DNA of 64,000 nucleotides. It comes from Pachypanchax playfairii (Eukaryota; Chordata; Actinopteri; Cyprinodontiformes; Aplocheilidae). Numbering within the stretch: position 1 is the stretch's first letter; the number at the start of each line of letters is the position of its first letter. Where the stretch lies: the NCBI GenBank assembly GCA_006937955.1, contig SSNP01000094.1:204396-268395 (forward strand), read 5' to 3'. The translations under genes and the position numbers were made by a program. Below the pieces are notes generated by a model, which worked only from the letters and a program-made list of their open reading frames with translations, made no database searches and had not been told where the DNA came from. Positions 1 to 10,546 of the stretch are shown here, one piece after another.

Positions 1-755
1 ATACAGTAGAGCATAGTGAGACAGATAAAATAGGCCATCACAAACCAAAAAATTATTTACCAAAAGTTCAAATGACAGAAAAAGATAAGAAATTATAAGT
101 CCTAGTAACACTTTCTAAAGAGGTTAAGTTATTGTCATCACTTCATGATCTGTTTCCCTCAGATTTGTCTCTTTGGGTTTCACAGTCACTTCGTTCTGGC
201 TTCTTAAACAAAGCGAGATAAGTAGCAACAGTTATTTATATGGTAATACACTGAGACACAGCACACATAGTTTGAATTCAGCTGAATGTCAATGAGATTT
301 GCTCTGAGGCTGACATTGTGTGTGTGTGTCTGTGTGTGTGAAAGCACATGTGTAAGTATGCATGTTTCTAATCTGTTTACTCAGTCAAATCTTTGTTATT
401 CCATCTTTTTTAGGGATCAAATGCAACTCCCTATGATGTAACCTGATGGGTTTTTGCAGAGGGAAATACTTATGATTTGTTTGCTGTTAAGTTTCCATGT
501 CCAAATGTGAAGTGTCTAACTTAATTCTGATGCAAGAATCATTCATTACTTTTACTTTATATGTCACTTTGTGTCCAAAAGGATCCTCTGAAAAACACCA
601 TTAACTTACTAGAAAAAGGAATAACTGTTATCATTCAAAAAACTTTGTAAAGAAGATTATCTAAGTGGATGTAAATATAAATCTTGGCGAGTCTAATGGT
701 TTGTATTTGAAACAATGTATGCTCGATTAAAACAAATAAATAAATATTATATATA
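1..755. other. no gene seen (AT-rich intergenic)
   Basis: I see no coding region or RNA gene here. A short interrupted (TG)n run lies at about 318-338. The right edge (about 736-757) becomes an A/T-only tract of AAATA and TA repeats and receives the Tc1 insertion. This tract may be the outer end of the tail of the non-LTR fragment on the other side of that insertion. Confidence 0.6.
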
Positions 756-757
756 TA

Positions 758-956
758 CAGTGGGGCAAAAAAGTATTTAGTCAGCCACCAATTGTGTAAG
801 TTCTCCCACTTAAAAAGATCAGAGAGGCCTGTAATTTTCATCATAGGTATACCTCAACTATGAGAGACAAAATGAGGAAAAAAAATCCAGAAAATCACAT
901 TGTCTGATTTTTAAAGAATTTATTTGCAAATTATGGTGGAAAATAAGTATTTGGTC
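758..956 (+). repeat. left terminal inverted repeat of Tc1
   Basis: About 199 bp, matching the reverse complement of 2161-2360 with few differences. Transposase-binding direct repeats are expected at both ends. The outer motif with AAGTATTTAGTCA starts near 770 and the inner motif with AAGTATTTGGTCA near 944. Confidence 0.9.
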
Positions 957-1120
957 ACCTACAAACAAGTAAGATTTCTGGCTTTCACAGACCTTTAACT
1001 TGTTTAAGAGGCTCCTCGGTCCTCCACTTGTTACCTGTATTAATGGCACCTGTGTGAACTCGTTATCAGTATAAAAGACACCTGTCCACAACCTCAAACA
1101 GTCACGCTCCAAACTCCACT

Positions 1121-2143
1121 ATGGCCAAGACCAAAGAGCTGTCAAAGGACACCAGAAACAAAATTGTAGACCTTCACCAGGCTGGGAAGACTGAATCTGC
1201 AATAGGTAAGCAGCTTGGTGTGAAGAAATCAACTGTGGGAGCAATTATTAGAAAATGGAAGACATACAAGACCACTGATAATCTCCCTCGATCTGGGGCT
1301 CCACGCAAGATCTCACCCCGTGGGGTCAAAATGATCACAAGAACGGTGAGCAAAAATCCCAGAACCACACGGAGGGACCTAGTGAATGACCTGCAGAGAG
1401 CTGGGACCAAAGTAACAAAAGCTACCATCAGTAACACACTACGCCGCCAGGGACTCAAATCCTGCAGTGCCAAACGTGTCCCCCTGCTGAAGCCAGGACA
1501 CGTCCAGGCCCGTCTGCGGTTTGCTAGAGAGCATTTGGATGATCCAGAAGAGGATTGGGAGAACATCATATGGTCAGATGAAACCAAAATAGAACTTTTT
1601 GGTAGAAACTCAACTTGTCGTGTTTGGAGGGGAAAGAATGCTGAGTTGGATCAAATGAACACCATACCTACTGTAAAGCATGGGGGTGGAAACATCATGC
1701 TTTGGGGCTGTTTTTCTGCAAGGAGACCAGGACGACTGATCCGTGTAAAGGAAAGAATGAATGTGGCCATGTATCGTAAGATTTTGAGTGAAAACCTCCT
1801 TCCATCAGCAAGGGCATTGAAAATGAGACGTGGCTGGGTCTTTCAGCATGACAATGATCCCAAACACACTGCCCGGGCAACGAAGGAGTGACTTCGTAAG
1901 AAGCATTTCAAGGTCCTGGAGTGGCCTAGCCAGTCTCCAGATCTCAACCCCATAGAAAATCTCTGGAGGGAGTTGAAAGTCCGTGTTGCCCAGCGTCAGC
2001 CCCAAAACATCACTGCTCTAGAGGAGATCTGCATGGAGGAATGGGCCAAAATACCAGCAACAGTGTGTGAAAACCTTGTGAAGACTTACAGAAAACGTTT
2101 GACCTCTGTCATTGCCAACAAAGGCTATATAACAAAGTATTGA
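1121..2143 (+). pseudogene. Tc1-type transposase with one in-frame stop
   Basis: The enzyme would cut and paste the surrounding element, binding its TIRs in the nucleus. The frame is 340 codons, the same length as known fish Tc1 transposases. It starts at the ATG at 1121 just inside the left TIR and ends at TGA 2141-2143 just before the right TIR. Residues 1-110 form the paired helix-turn-helix DNA-binding region, with a basic linker around PRSGAPRK (56-63). The catalytic triad is visible: D153 in WSDET, D244 in QHDND, and E279 in SPDLNPIENLW after the stop, which is DD34E spacing. A single TGA at 1889-1891 replaces codon 257, a position where relatives usually have tryptophan (TGG). The frame downstream stays open to the end. 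As written, the protein would lose its catalytic glutamate and be inactive. I see no frameshift. A sequencing error at 1891 is possible but less likely than a real mutation. Confidence 0.93.
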
Positions 2144-2160
2144 GATTAACTTTTGTTATT

Positions 2161-2360
2161 GACCAAATACTTATTTTCCACCCTAATTTGCAAATAAATT
2201 CTTTAAAAATCAGACAATGTGATTTTCTGGATTTTCTTTTCCTTATTTTGTCTCTCATAGTTGAGGTATACCTATGATGAAAATTACAGGCCTTTCTGAT
2301 CTTTTTAAGTGGGAGAACTTACACAATTGGTGGCTGACTAAATACTTTTTTGCCCCACTG
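2161..2360 (-). repeat. right terminal inverted repeat of Tc1
   Basis: A 200-bp inverted copy of 758-956, ending in CCCCACTG followed by TA. It carries the inner (near 2161) and outer (near 2335) direct-repeat motifs on the opposite strand. Confidence 0.9.
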
Positions 2361-2362
2361 TA

Positions 2363-2930
2363 TTATATTGAATTTATAAATTCCCCTCTCGCCACTGGGC
2401 AGTGTTTTTTCCCGTTCCAAGCTCGGGTCCTCTACCAGAGGCCTGGGAGCTTGAGGGTCCTGCGCAGTATTTTAGCTGTTCCAAGTACTGCACTTTTCTG
2501 GACTGAGATGTCTGAGGTTCTTCCAGGGATCTGCTGGAGCCATTCCTCTAGTTTGGGGGTTACTGCCCCAAGTGCTCCAATTACCACGGGTACTATTGTC
2601 ACCTTCATCTTCCAAGTCTTCTCTAGCTTCTCTCTGAGCCCTTGGTATTTCTCGAGTTTCTCATGTTCCTTCTTCCTGATGTTGCCATCACTTGGTATCG
2701 CCACATCCACCACAACTGCTTTCCTCTGCTCTTTATCAACCACCACAATGTCCGATTGGTTCGCCATTACCATCCTCTCTGTCTGGATCTGGAAGTCCCA
2801 CAGGATCTTTGCTTGGTCGTTCTCCACCACTTTTGGAGGTGTTTCCCACTTTGACCTTGGGGTTTCCAGCCCCTACTCCGCACAGATGTTTCTGTATACT
2901 ATGCAAGCCACTTGGTTATGACGTTATAAC
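2363..2930 (-). mobile_element. 5'-truncated non-LTR retrotransposon, 3' end (copy 1)
   Basis: On the minus strand this holds the last part of a retrotransposon polyprotein (to 2432), then about 35 bp of 3' UTR, then an AT-rich tail that runs into the Tc1 insertion. The UTR has GAACGGGAAAA and a GGCGAG-containing segment, both shared with the second copy at 40346-40712. Homology stops near 2930, consistent with truncation during target-primed reverse transcription. The clade is uncertain. The C-terminal protein looks like the restriction-like endonuclease region of R4/Rex6-type elements. Confidence 0.75.
2432..2927 (-). pseudogene. non-LTR polyprotein C-terminus (restriction-like endonuclease-like)
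   Basis: The minus-strand frame reads about 165 codons, ending in KLPGLW before a TAG. The order is: a segment with VACIVYRN and ICAE, a TAG stop, then GLETPRSKWETPPK, then a 132-residue open stretch. The latter holds SDIVVVDK followed by AVVVDVAIPSD and, further on, KLEKYQGL and IVPVVIGALGA. The D..(10-15)..D.A plus K/Y-rich helix pattern is what I would expect of the PD-(D/E)XK-like endonuclease at the C-terminus of R4/Rex6-type non-LTR elements. In relatives the SD pair is usually PD. Function in retrotransposition would be target nicking. The in-frame TAG (near 2872) and the missing reverse transcriptase show it is dead. The domain assignment is from memory of the family, not a search. 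Confidence 0.7.
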
Positions 2931-4142
2931 GTAAACTTAAAGCCAAAAAAGGCCCAAGTCTTCTTACCAAAAACTGTCCTTACCAAAAGAATACAAAACA
3001 AAAGGGTTTTCAATGCATGCAATCTGAATTCATTAGGACTAAAACTTTTTCAGATAACATATTTTTGGTCCAAATTCACATTTCCTACCAAATTTAACTT
3101 GCAAAAGCCCTTAAACATTTTAAAGAAAGTGGTGAGGAAAAATGGTCTCACCAGTACAAAGAATATAGTTGGCTATCTTCAGCACCTTACAGTCAAGAGC
3201 TCACCTCAACAAAACATCTTCCTTAGCTGATACTAATCACATTCCATCAGCTCTCTTTCACTTTCTCAGGAGAGCTGAATCTAGTTTCCTTATCTGACAG
3301 ACAATAAGTCAGGAGACTTAAAAGAAGTGATTGAATGGAAAGAGACATGCATAAAAGATGAGGAAGTTGTTGCAATGGATTTGAGCAAGTGCTTTTTATT
3401 TGACAAAAGCTCAGCATCTAGAGACTAAATTGGCTTCTTGAATAAACAACGTGAGAAAATGGTGCAGACGTGGTTTCAACCTGATAAAGAGATGATGAGA
3501 TGTGCGTTGGGGGAGATAGGACAGACAAAGAATGATAAAGACAGATAAAAAGATGGAGGGAAATGGGAAACAAAGGGTAATGACTAGAGAGAGAAAAAAA
3601 TGTTAAAATTTGTTTGCAACATCTTTCTCCCACTGTCTTTGTAATGAATTCACCTAATCTAGGTGTTTGTTTAGTTAATGTATTCCTAAGTGCTCCACTA
3701 TGATGTAGATGCAAAAATGCTGAAATGACTGATCATTTCATTTTTTTCTTTTATTTCTATGCAGAAAATAGACTTTTAATCACCTGAACTAATCAAATCA
3801 ACTACATTTATTTCACATGTCACTTAGCAGAGCTACTCTTCCTGTCATTTCCCATGTAATCTACTAGTGGAGTCTCAAACTATTTAAAAAAAATCTGACT
3901 GCTTTATTGCCAGACAGGATATAGAGAGAATGAGTGAGAAAAAAATACAGATTTAACCTGTATCCTAGTCACTCAGAGTTAACACATTTTTCTGTGACTC
4001 ATCCTGTTGTTTTCTGCTTAACCTGTTGTGAAACAAGTTGTTTATGTTGTCTTAATGAATGTGCATCTTGTGAAATACATGATCTGTTCTCCACCTGTAT
4101 AGGCTTTGAGCAAAAGAAATTCTTTAAAATGTAGGCCTTTTT
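2931..4142. other. no gene seen
   Basis: AT-rich sequence with only short chance open frames. I recognise no protein motif, RNA gene or repeat in it. Confidence 0.55.
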
Positions 4143-4315
4143 TTAGATTTACTGATCCTTCTTTGGGGAAGGGGAAATTCGTTCTCTGAATTTAACCCAT
4201 CCCCAAACGAGGAGCAGAGGGCTATCTTTGTTATGGCACCTTGGGGGGCAGTTTGGGGTTGGGATTGAACCACCAACCTCCTTCCCCATTAGACCACTAC
4301 AGTCATCCAGTTGAT
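4143..4315 (-). mobile_element. tRNA-derived SINE
   Basis: On the minus strand there is a Pol III A-box (TGGTCTAATGGG, plus 4285-4296) followed by a B-box (GGTTCAATCC, plus 4262-4271). Then comes a unique body and a 3' segment with GATGGGTTAAATTCAGAG and CGAATTTCC. That segment is a hallmark of a very common teleost tRNA-SINE tail. The copy is moderately diverged. It is not a functional tRNA: no cloverleaf can be drawn and a SINE body follows. Confidence 0.75.
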
Positions 4316-5985
4316 AGGAATTCAACCCGGCTACACACAAATAAATCATGTTCTAATTTGTGATGAGTGGCTAAGCACATTTAAATGAAGGTATTTTAAC
4401 TTCCAATATTCCCTCAAGGAATGTTGGTTGATATGGTTACTTTTCATGATGATTAAAAGTGTTTGTTTTGGCTAAGGTCTATTAGCAGTGGTGGCCATCT
4501 CATTTAGAGTTAATTACAAAATATAATCAGTTGTAGATGAAATTCAGATGAAGATAGTGATGGAAAAATTTTTTATAATTGATAAAGATTCCACCTTTCT
4601 GTCATTTGAGTTATTCTTTCAGTTCCCTGTGTGAAATGGACTATAGTTCCTTTACATTAGAAGACTGACAGCTATGATAACATTTGAATCTGTACTAGCA
4701 AGTGCTTCTGGTGCTCTTAAAATAAGGTTAGACTTGAACAAACTTCGAGTATTTACATGTATTAATGCTACTTTTCAATAGATGTATTGCATCTTGCGTA
4801 AAGGTAAAGCTGGAGTTTTGCTCAACATTTTAGTTTTTTCGTAGATACCTGATTTAGAAGCTTGAATTAAATTTTCAACAGGTCATCAAGCCTTAAAAAG
4901 CCTTTTAATGTGTTTTAAGCTGCAAACCATTGGAAATATTCAGGATAGTGGCCCCTGAGGACCAGAATTAGACATCAATGGATTGAATATTAAATATGTA
5001 GGTGGTTGTAAATAACATTCTAGTGTTGAGCCTTTCAGCAGAGGGGCATGATTCTCTCAGATGAAATCCAACATCTGTTGAAATTTTCATTGGATCAGCA
5101 GTGAGTTCCATACCCCAAAGAAAAGGTCTCATACTGTACAGAGCAAAATAGGCAGAGCTTTGATATAATACATTTTATAATGCATTTTTTATACAGCATA
5201 TATTCTCCTTGGACTGTGCAACCGCACCGTAACATCAGCTGGATCCTCTCTATAACTGCCTCAGTATGCAAAGGTTGACTAGCACTGCTGACTTTGTGAA
5301 CTACTTCTTAACATTTGGTCCATTATTTTGTACCATATCGTGTTGCTTAGTTTGTTTGCTTGTATTTGTCTTGTTGTTTATTTTATGTTGTTTTTTTTCT
5401 TTTATTAAATAATTTGCACTAGGAGTCTTGGTGTGTCTTGGTGAAATTATATGTTGTTCATCTGATTGTTGTGTATATCTCAGACTAGCAATAAAATTGG
5501 TTTGGTTTGACTCTTGAATAATGATGGACACAGTGCAGCCTGTTGGAGTTGCTCTGTTGTTTCACAAGCAATTTGTGTCATTTTGAGGTGATTATTTTCT
5601 TCCCCCTTTTCCTTGATGAATACATGATTCTTTTTAAAATATTTTTTAGTGTGGTTTGGATGCCATGCTGCTTGAGGGATTTCCTCTGTTTCTTTGGCAC
5701 TATTTGCCAACTGTTAGGATTTGTTATGCTATGAACCATAGCAACAGAAGAGCTGTTTACGAGCAGGAAGAGCTGATGGGCATTTCAAAATCTTAAGTAA
5801 TACCCAAATTGAGACAACAAATCCTAGATGAATTAAAGCAGAGATATCATGGATGTAGAGCAAGAACAAAGCAGTGAGAGAGAAAGATGTTTAAACCATT
5901 TTTTCCACTGATCCTAAAGGCGAATGTGAGATATCTTGCAAAGTTGCAAGTTCGACAAGCTTCAACTGCAGCTGAGGACCTAGAT
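4316..5985. other. no gene seen; small MITE remnant inside
   Basis: Mostly featureless AT-rich DNA. At about 4937-4970 there is a short match to the terminal region of the MITE at 43551-43770 (GGATAGTGGCCCCTGAGGAC), so a decayed end of that family lies here. Open frames of 63-76 codons on both strands around 5300-5734 show no recognisable motif. Confidence 0.5.
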
Positions 5986-5989
5986 TGAG

Positions 5990-7090
5990 TATCAGGAATG
6001 CATCGTTATGTTTCACTGAGATGTGGCGGCAGTAGCATTTCCTGGACTTCAGCATGTCTCTTTCAATATGGACAGCTTGTCAACAATAGATGGTGTCATC
6101 CGGGATATGCTGGTGTGAAATATCATCTCTGCAGGCCAGATATTGAACAATTAGTCGTACATTTTTGTCCATTTTCTATATTGAGGGAGTTTGCAGGTGT
6201 TATTTTAGTTGCAGTATATGTTCCAGCATGAGCTAGTGCTGACTCTGCATGTGAAATCATCAAGTCAGCTGTTGCTACACCATAGACACGACACCACAAT
6301 GCACTTATAGTAATATCTGGAAATGTTACTTATGCGTCTCTCTCTTCTACACTTCCAATGTTTCAAAAGTTTCACTGCTCGACCTGAGAAAATAAAACAT
6401 TGGATTTTTTCATGCAAATGTCAAGGATGCACCTGTGATCCACACAATGATGAAATCAGTTCGATGACTGAGAGTTTGACTGATTAGTTTATCTTCTGTT
6501 TCCTACCAGAAGAGTTAAGCTTTTCCCAATAACAAATCTTATCTCACTAGTGACCTGAAAGAACTGCTTAACAAAAAAGAGACTTTAGCCTGGGAGACAA
6601 GTAATTACTGAGAAGAGTATAAAAAAACAACTCAGGCAAGAGCAGAAACAACACGGAGGTGTACGTATATGAAAAAGTTTTACTAAGAACAGGGGAGGAG
6701 GAGCATGTTTCTAAATAAGCTCAACTTGCTTCCAAAAAGACCTCCCACCCTCCCTTGACCTACAACCTCCCAGTCACACATTAATCACCTTACCTTTCAC
6801 CTTGGTCATGAATCTTGGGGCTGTTCCAGCCTTTCCCTACAACATCAGAAAATGCTGATCTTCCCTGTACCTTCCTCACCTACAGTACTTGTGTGTATGT
6901 AGCAGTAAGGTGAAGAGGCAGCTGAACAGACTGAACAGTAACAAGAATACTGGTCCATATGCAGTAAGTTCCAGAATGCTGAGACCTGTGTGGACCAGCT
7001 AGTTGGGATTCTGCAGCACCACTTCAACACTAGCATGACCCAGGAGAAGTTGCCAGTGCTATGAAAAACATCCGTTCTTGGTCCATTACT
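5990..7090 (+). pseudogene. APE-type LINE polyprotein remnant (endonuclease to start of RT)
   Basis: A decayed non-LTR retrotransposon ORF2 read on the plus strand with several frameshifts and stops. About 6060-6310 matches an apurinic-endonuclease-like domain: a segment ending NRWC, then PDIEQLVVHFCPFSILREF and VILVAVYVPA, then an ALIVISGNVTYASL block where relatives have a GDFN-type motif (the catalytic D is changed). About 6540-6580 reads LKELLNKKE, the linker helix usual in this family. About 6895-7085 is the reverse transcriptase N-terminal region: KRQLNRLNSNK, VDQLVGILQHHFNTSMTQEK. The clade is within the L2/CR1/Jockey-like APE elements, but I cannot be more exact. Its continuation is at 7591-7975 and 8813-8935. 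Confidence 0.7.
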
Positions 7091-7590
7091 GTTGTGTTAT
7101 GAGTTCTGATTCCTTCAAAATAAATTACTATAAAATGTCCCAATTTTTTGTAGCGCTTTAAAGTTGTGGTATGATGACTAAGGCAAGAAAATCTATACTC
7201 AGCTGAGGCAGTTTTATTCAGCAATACACAGTCACATTTAAGCTCTTTATCTGTTCATTGCATCACAAAAACTGTTGGCACATTTGTTTCTCTTTGTTTT
7301 TTTTGCTTTGTGAGTTTCTTGTGCCTCTGTGTGTCATTGGCTGGCTAAAGCCATTGTTGCTGCACATATTTCACACATATTTGCACTTCTTCATCCCTTT
7401 GGAAACTTGAGTTGCTCTGTGAAGGAGGGATGCACCTCCTGGACTCATCACCAGTCTTCCATGCCAGACACTGATCATCACGATAAATGTTTAACTCAGC
7501 TAATTCAATCAAAGTTGTAAAAATGATGACTTAGGGCAACAGGTCTATACTTGTTAAACTGAAACTCTATGCCAAATGCACAGTCATAAA
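7091..7590. other. unidentified segment interrupting the LINE
   Basis: About 500 bp with no match to the LINE polyprotein on either side, so it is probably an insertion or rearrangement. A diverged direct repeat lies near both sides (about 7160-7201 and 7512-7552): both contain AAAGTTGT, ATGATGACT and TCTATACT in the same order. I do not recognise it as a known element. Confidence 0.4.
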
Positions 7591-7975
7591 TACGTAGCAC
7601 ACCACATGAAGGTATGACAGTCTTTTCAAAACTCATATTGATCACATAAGTAAGCAAACAAGCACTTTTCAGGACCAACTACAGTTTGCCTGTCTTAGGG
7701 TTAGAGCTGAAGACACCATCATAGTTCTGGTTGAATAAGCCCACTGTAATCTGGATAAAACAAGCAGCACTGTAAGGGTCATGTTGTTTGATTTCTTCAA
7801 TGCCTTTAACACAAGCTCTAGAAGGTACAGGTGGATGCCTCCACAATCACATGGATTAAGAACTACTTCATCACCAATTTGTGGGAGTGAAGGATTGTGT
7901 GTCTGACCAGGTGCTAATCAGCGGCACAAGAGGACTACATGGGACTTTATGCTCACCATTCATTTTCACTCTGTA
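7591..7975 (+). pseudogene. LINE reverse transcriptase remnant, middle part
   Basis: Continuation of the polyprotein at 5990-7090. The plus strand encodes LQFACLRVRAEDTII near 7680, then VMLFDFFNAFNT near 7780. This is the RT block in which relatives have a catalytic F.DF(S/N)AF(N/D)T motif. Next comes VDASTITWIKNYF near 7830 and then a degraded strand-exchange block. Several stops are present. The frame breaks off at 7975 where a Tc1 relic is inserted at a TA. Confidence 0.7.
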
Positions 7976-8812
7976 CAGTCGTGGTCAAAAACTGAGAATG
8001 ATGTAAATATTGGTTATCACAAAGTTTGCTGCTTCCATCATGCTGGAAAAGGTTTTTCTTCACCAAACTGTTCTTGGATGGTTGGAAGAAGTTGCTGTCA
8101 GAGGATGCTTTGATACCATTCTTTATTCATAGCTGTCTTTTATGGCAAAATTGTGAATGTGCCCACTCCCTTGACAAGCAGCCCCACACGTGAATGGTCT
8201 CAGGATGCTTTACTGTTGGCATGACACAGGACTGATGGTAGCACTCTCCTTTTCTTCTCTGGACAGTCCTTTTTTACAGATGCACCTCACTGTTTTTACA
8301 ATCTTCACCTCACTGTGTGTGCGGATGCACTCACACCTGCCTGCTGCCCTTAGCAGTGATCCTGCAGCTGAACCATCTTTAGGAAACAGTTCTGATACTT
8401 TCTTGGGTGCCCTGAAGCCATCTTCATAGAAAATAAACTTCTTTCCCTGAAGTTCTTAAAGATCTGATAAATGGCTTATTTACGTGGATCTTACTAGCAA
8501 CAATATCATTGCTTGATCAGCATGATTCTATCAGCATGACGTAATGATCCCCAGCCTTGTGTCCGTCAACATTTTCACGTGTTAGCAAGAAGGTTTTTGA
8601 AATAGTCTAAGCAGCTCATTTTAGGGCAGCAATGACATGCAGTTCAAATGTTTTTTTGGGGATTACGTTTATTTTGATGGCAAAGAAGGACATTGCAATC
8701 CATCTGATCTCTCTTCATAACGGTTTATGTAAATTGCTATGCTAAAAACTGAGGCAGTAAACTTTGTGAAAACCAATATTTGTGTTGTTCTAAATACTTT
8801 TGGCCACGACTG
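7976..8812 (-). mobile_element. Tc1/mariner relic inserted in the LINE
   Basis: An 837-bp element flanked by TA (7974-7975 and 8813-8814). The ends are CAGTCGTGGTCAAAA and its inverted form with GGCCACGACTG, the termini of a well-known teleost Tc1 family. Inside, the minus strand shows degraded transposase coding sequence: the region complementary to 8160-8420 covers the middle and DNA-binding parts, with large deletions relative to the usual length of about 1.3-1.6 kb. It cannot move by itself. Its position inside LINE coding sequence shows it arrived after that LINE. Confidence 0.85.
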
Positions 8813-8935
8813 TACACCTCAGCCTTTCAGTACAAGTTCGAGCCTCATCTGCAGAAATACTCTGTTAGAAAACTGATGAACTGCCCTATAGCATGGCGTA
8901 GGTACAATCTAATTGTGTAAAGGACAAAAAGAAAA
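8813..8935 (+). pseudogene. LINE reverse transcriptase remnant, distal part
   Basis: Directly after the Tc1 relic the plus strand resumes the polyprotein with a degraded HLQKYS block. In relatives this precedes the catalytic DD box; that box is lost here. Homology fades near 8890-8935. A possible C-terminal FVPTA-like block at about 8993-9010 is too weak to claim. Confidence 0.55.
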
Positions 8936-10455
8936 AAAGGAGATAATTGTGAATTTTAGGTAACAATGACGGGAGTGTCAGTCATCAATGCTTTTGTCCC
9001 AACAGCAACTTAGTACATGAACTTCTAACCCAAGATCAGAACTGAAAAGTATTTTAAATAAAAGTTGAAACATAGTCAACAACAGATCAAGAAGTCTATT
9101 TACAGTTAAATTGTGGGTCCTCCTTTTTTTTTACACTTTTTTACTTTTTTACTCAATCTGATTGTTTCTGGCCATGTGATGACTTGAAAGGTATTCTCAA
9201 TCTCTGAATTCAAGCTCTTGTCTAAATCTTGTCTAGCACCATGGTTTCATTTAATCCAATCTGTATTCAGAAGCATCCAGATAACCAGCTGCAAGATGCT
9301 GAAAATGTTTCAGGGCTTTAAAAGAAAATTGGTCTTGTAAAGTGGTTGTTATGCAGCTGCACTCCTTCAGCGATTTTTATAAATTCTCACCCTCTAATTT
9401 TAAAGCATTTTAGTGCATTCAGAGCCTGCATTTTTGATGATTTTAAACCCAGATGCTAAATTGTCAGCCCATGAAAAATCCTCAAATTTCTGACTTTATT
9501 TGGAATGTGAGACACTGCAGATAAACCTTTTGATGTGAACTGAATGGAATTTATATGCCTGTTCAGAGTCAAATACTGCTGTGGGAGCTCTGACTTTTGG
9601 TTTTCCCTGTAGTTTCAACTGTTTTCAGATTTCCCTTGAGAATCTCCCCTCTTGAATGCTGCACAATTAAACAATTATGTGAATTGTCTGTATGTTACTG
9701 TTATGTTCATGTTTTATTTTGGCCAGCAATCTACAACTGTATAGTAATAATATTTAATAATAATAATAATAATATGTTGAGTAAAGCAAGCTCTGCAAAT
9801 AGCAGAGCAGATGAAATTTCAGGCCAGAAAGGGAGTGGTTTTTTTTATTTTTTTTTTACTTCAGAGGGAAGCCTGTATGTGTGTACACATCCAAATAATA
9901 AAGATGTCATCTAAAAAAAATAGACTAGAGATTTAAGATTAATTTGGCAGCACTATGTAGTGATTAAAACACTGTATATCAAGTTTTTTTTAATTGCATA
10001 TTTAGATTTTTTTAATTGACAAGTAATACTGAAATGTACCCAGTTATGTATTACAGATGTTACAAATTACTCAAATTATCTAAAAAAAAAAAGTCAGTCA
10101 TAAGCTGGATCATAACAAACATTTTGTAAAGCAAAACTGAATCCCAATAAAAATAGTTGTTAGAAAATAATCAGTTTCTAATCTTGAAAATAAGATTTAT
10201 ATAAATCTGGACATATAAGGGTCACTTTTGATCATGTTTTGAAATATTAATAGATATCAGTGCCTTGAAAAAACAATCTTCAGTCTCCAACAACTGTCTA
10301 AAAACAATTTGAGTGACTTGATGAATCACTGCATATCAGCAACATTTTGAAATATACATCATTCCTTTAACCAGGCGATGTATTTGTCTGTTATGTTCAT
10401 CATGATCAGATTACTATTTGCTAAACTACAACATTGATATGAGAATGTAAGAAAA
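8936..10455. other. no gene seen; short simple repeats
   Basis: AT-rich sequence. An (AAT)n run of about 7 units lies at about 9749-9771. Poly-T and poly-A tracts occur near 9839-9858, 9985 and 10080. A 105-codon open frame at 9597-9914 crosses these low-complexity tracts and shows no domain. Confidence 0.5.
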
Positions 10456-10546
10456 ATCTATCTGTCTGTCTGTCTGGCTGGCTGGCTATCTAACTAACGA
10501 GCTATCTAACTAACTAGCTATCTAACTAACTAGCTATCTAACTATC
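10456..10546. repeat. compound tetranucleotide repeat with a 16-bp higher-order unit
   Basis: TCTG and GGCT tetranucleotides pass into about three and a half copies of a 16-bp unit, GCTATCTAACTAACTA, from 10485. The first copy ends ACGA. It looks like a microsatellite that has formed a longer minisatellite-like unit. Confidence 0.85.

Larger units (their letters stand above)
758..2360 (+). mobile_element. Tc1/mariner DNA transposon, near full length
   Basis: This is a 1603-bp element bounded by TA dinucleotides (756-757 and 2361-2362), the target duplication expected for Tc1/mariner. It starts CAGTGGGGCAAAAA and ends with the inverted form. The terminal inverted repeats are about 200 bp each (758-956 and 2161-2360). 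Each has an outer and an inner copy of a motif containing AAGTATTTRGTCA, the IR/DR layout known from Sleeping Beauty-type Tc1 elements. One transposase reading frame fills the middle. The TIRs are close to identical, so the insertion is relatively young. It lies directly against the tail of a minus-strand non-LTR fragment, so it inserted into or beside that tail. Confidence 0.95.

Noticed and set aside
2274..2921. 215-codon plus-strand frame
   Set aside because: It starts in the right TIR of the Tc1 and continues antisense through the non-LTR fragment, so it is a shadow frame across two elements.
10456..10546. Repeats considered as a CRISPR-like array
   Set aside because: The 16-bp units are contiguous with no spacers, derived from tetranucleotide slippage, in a vertebrate genome.
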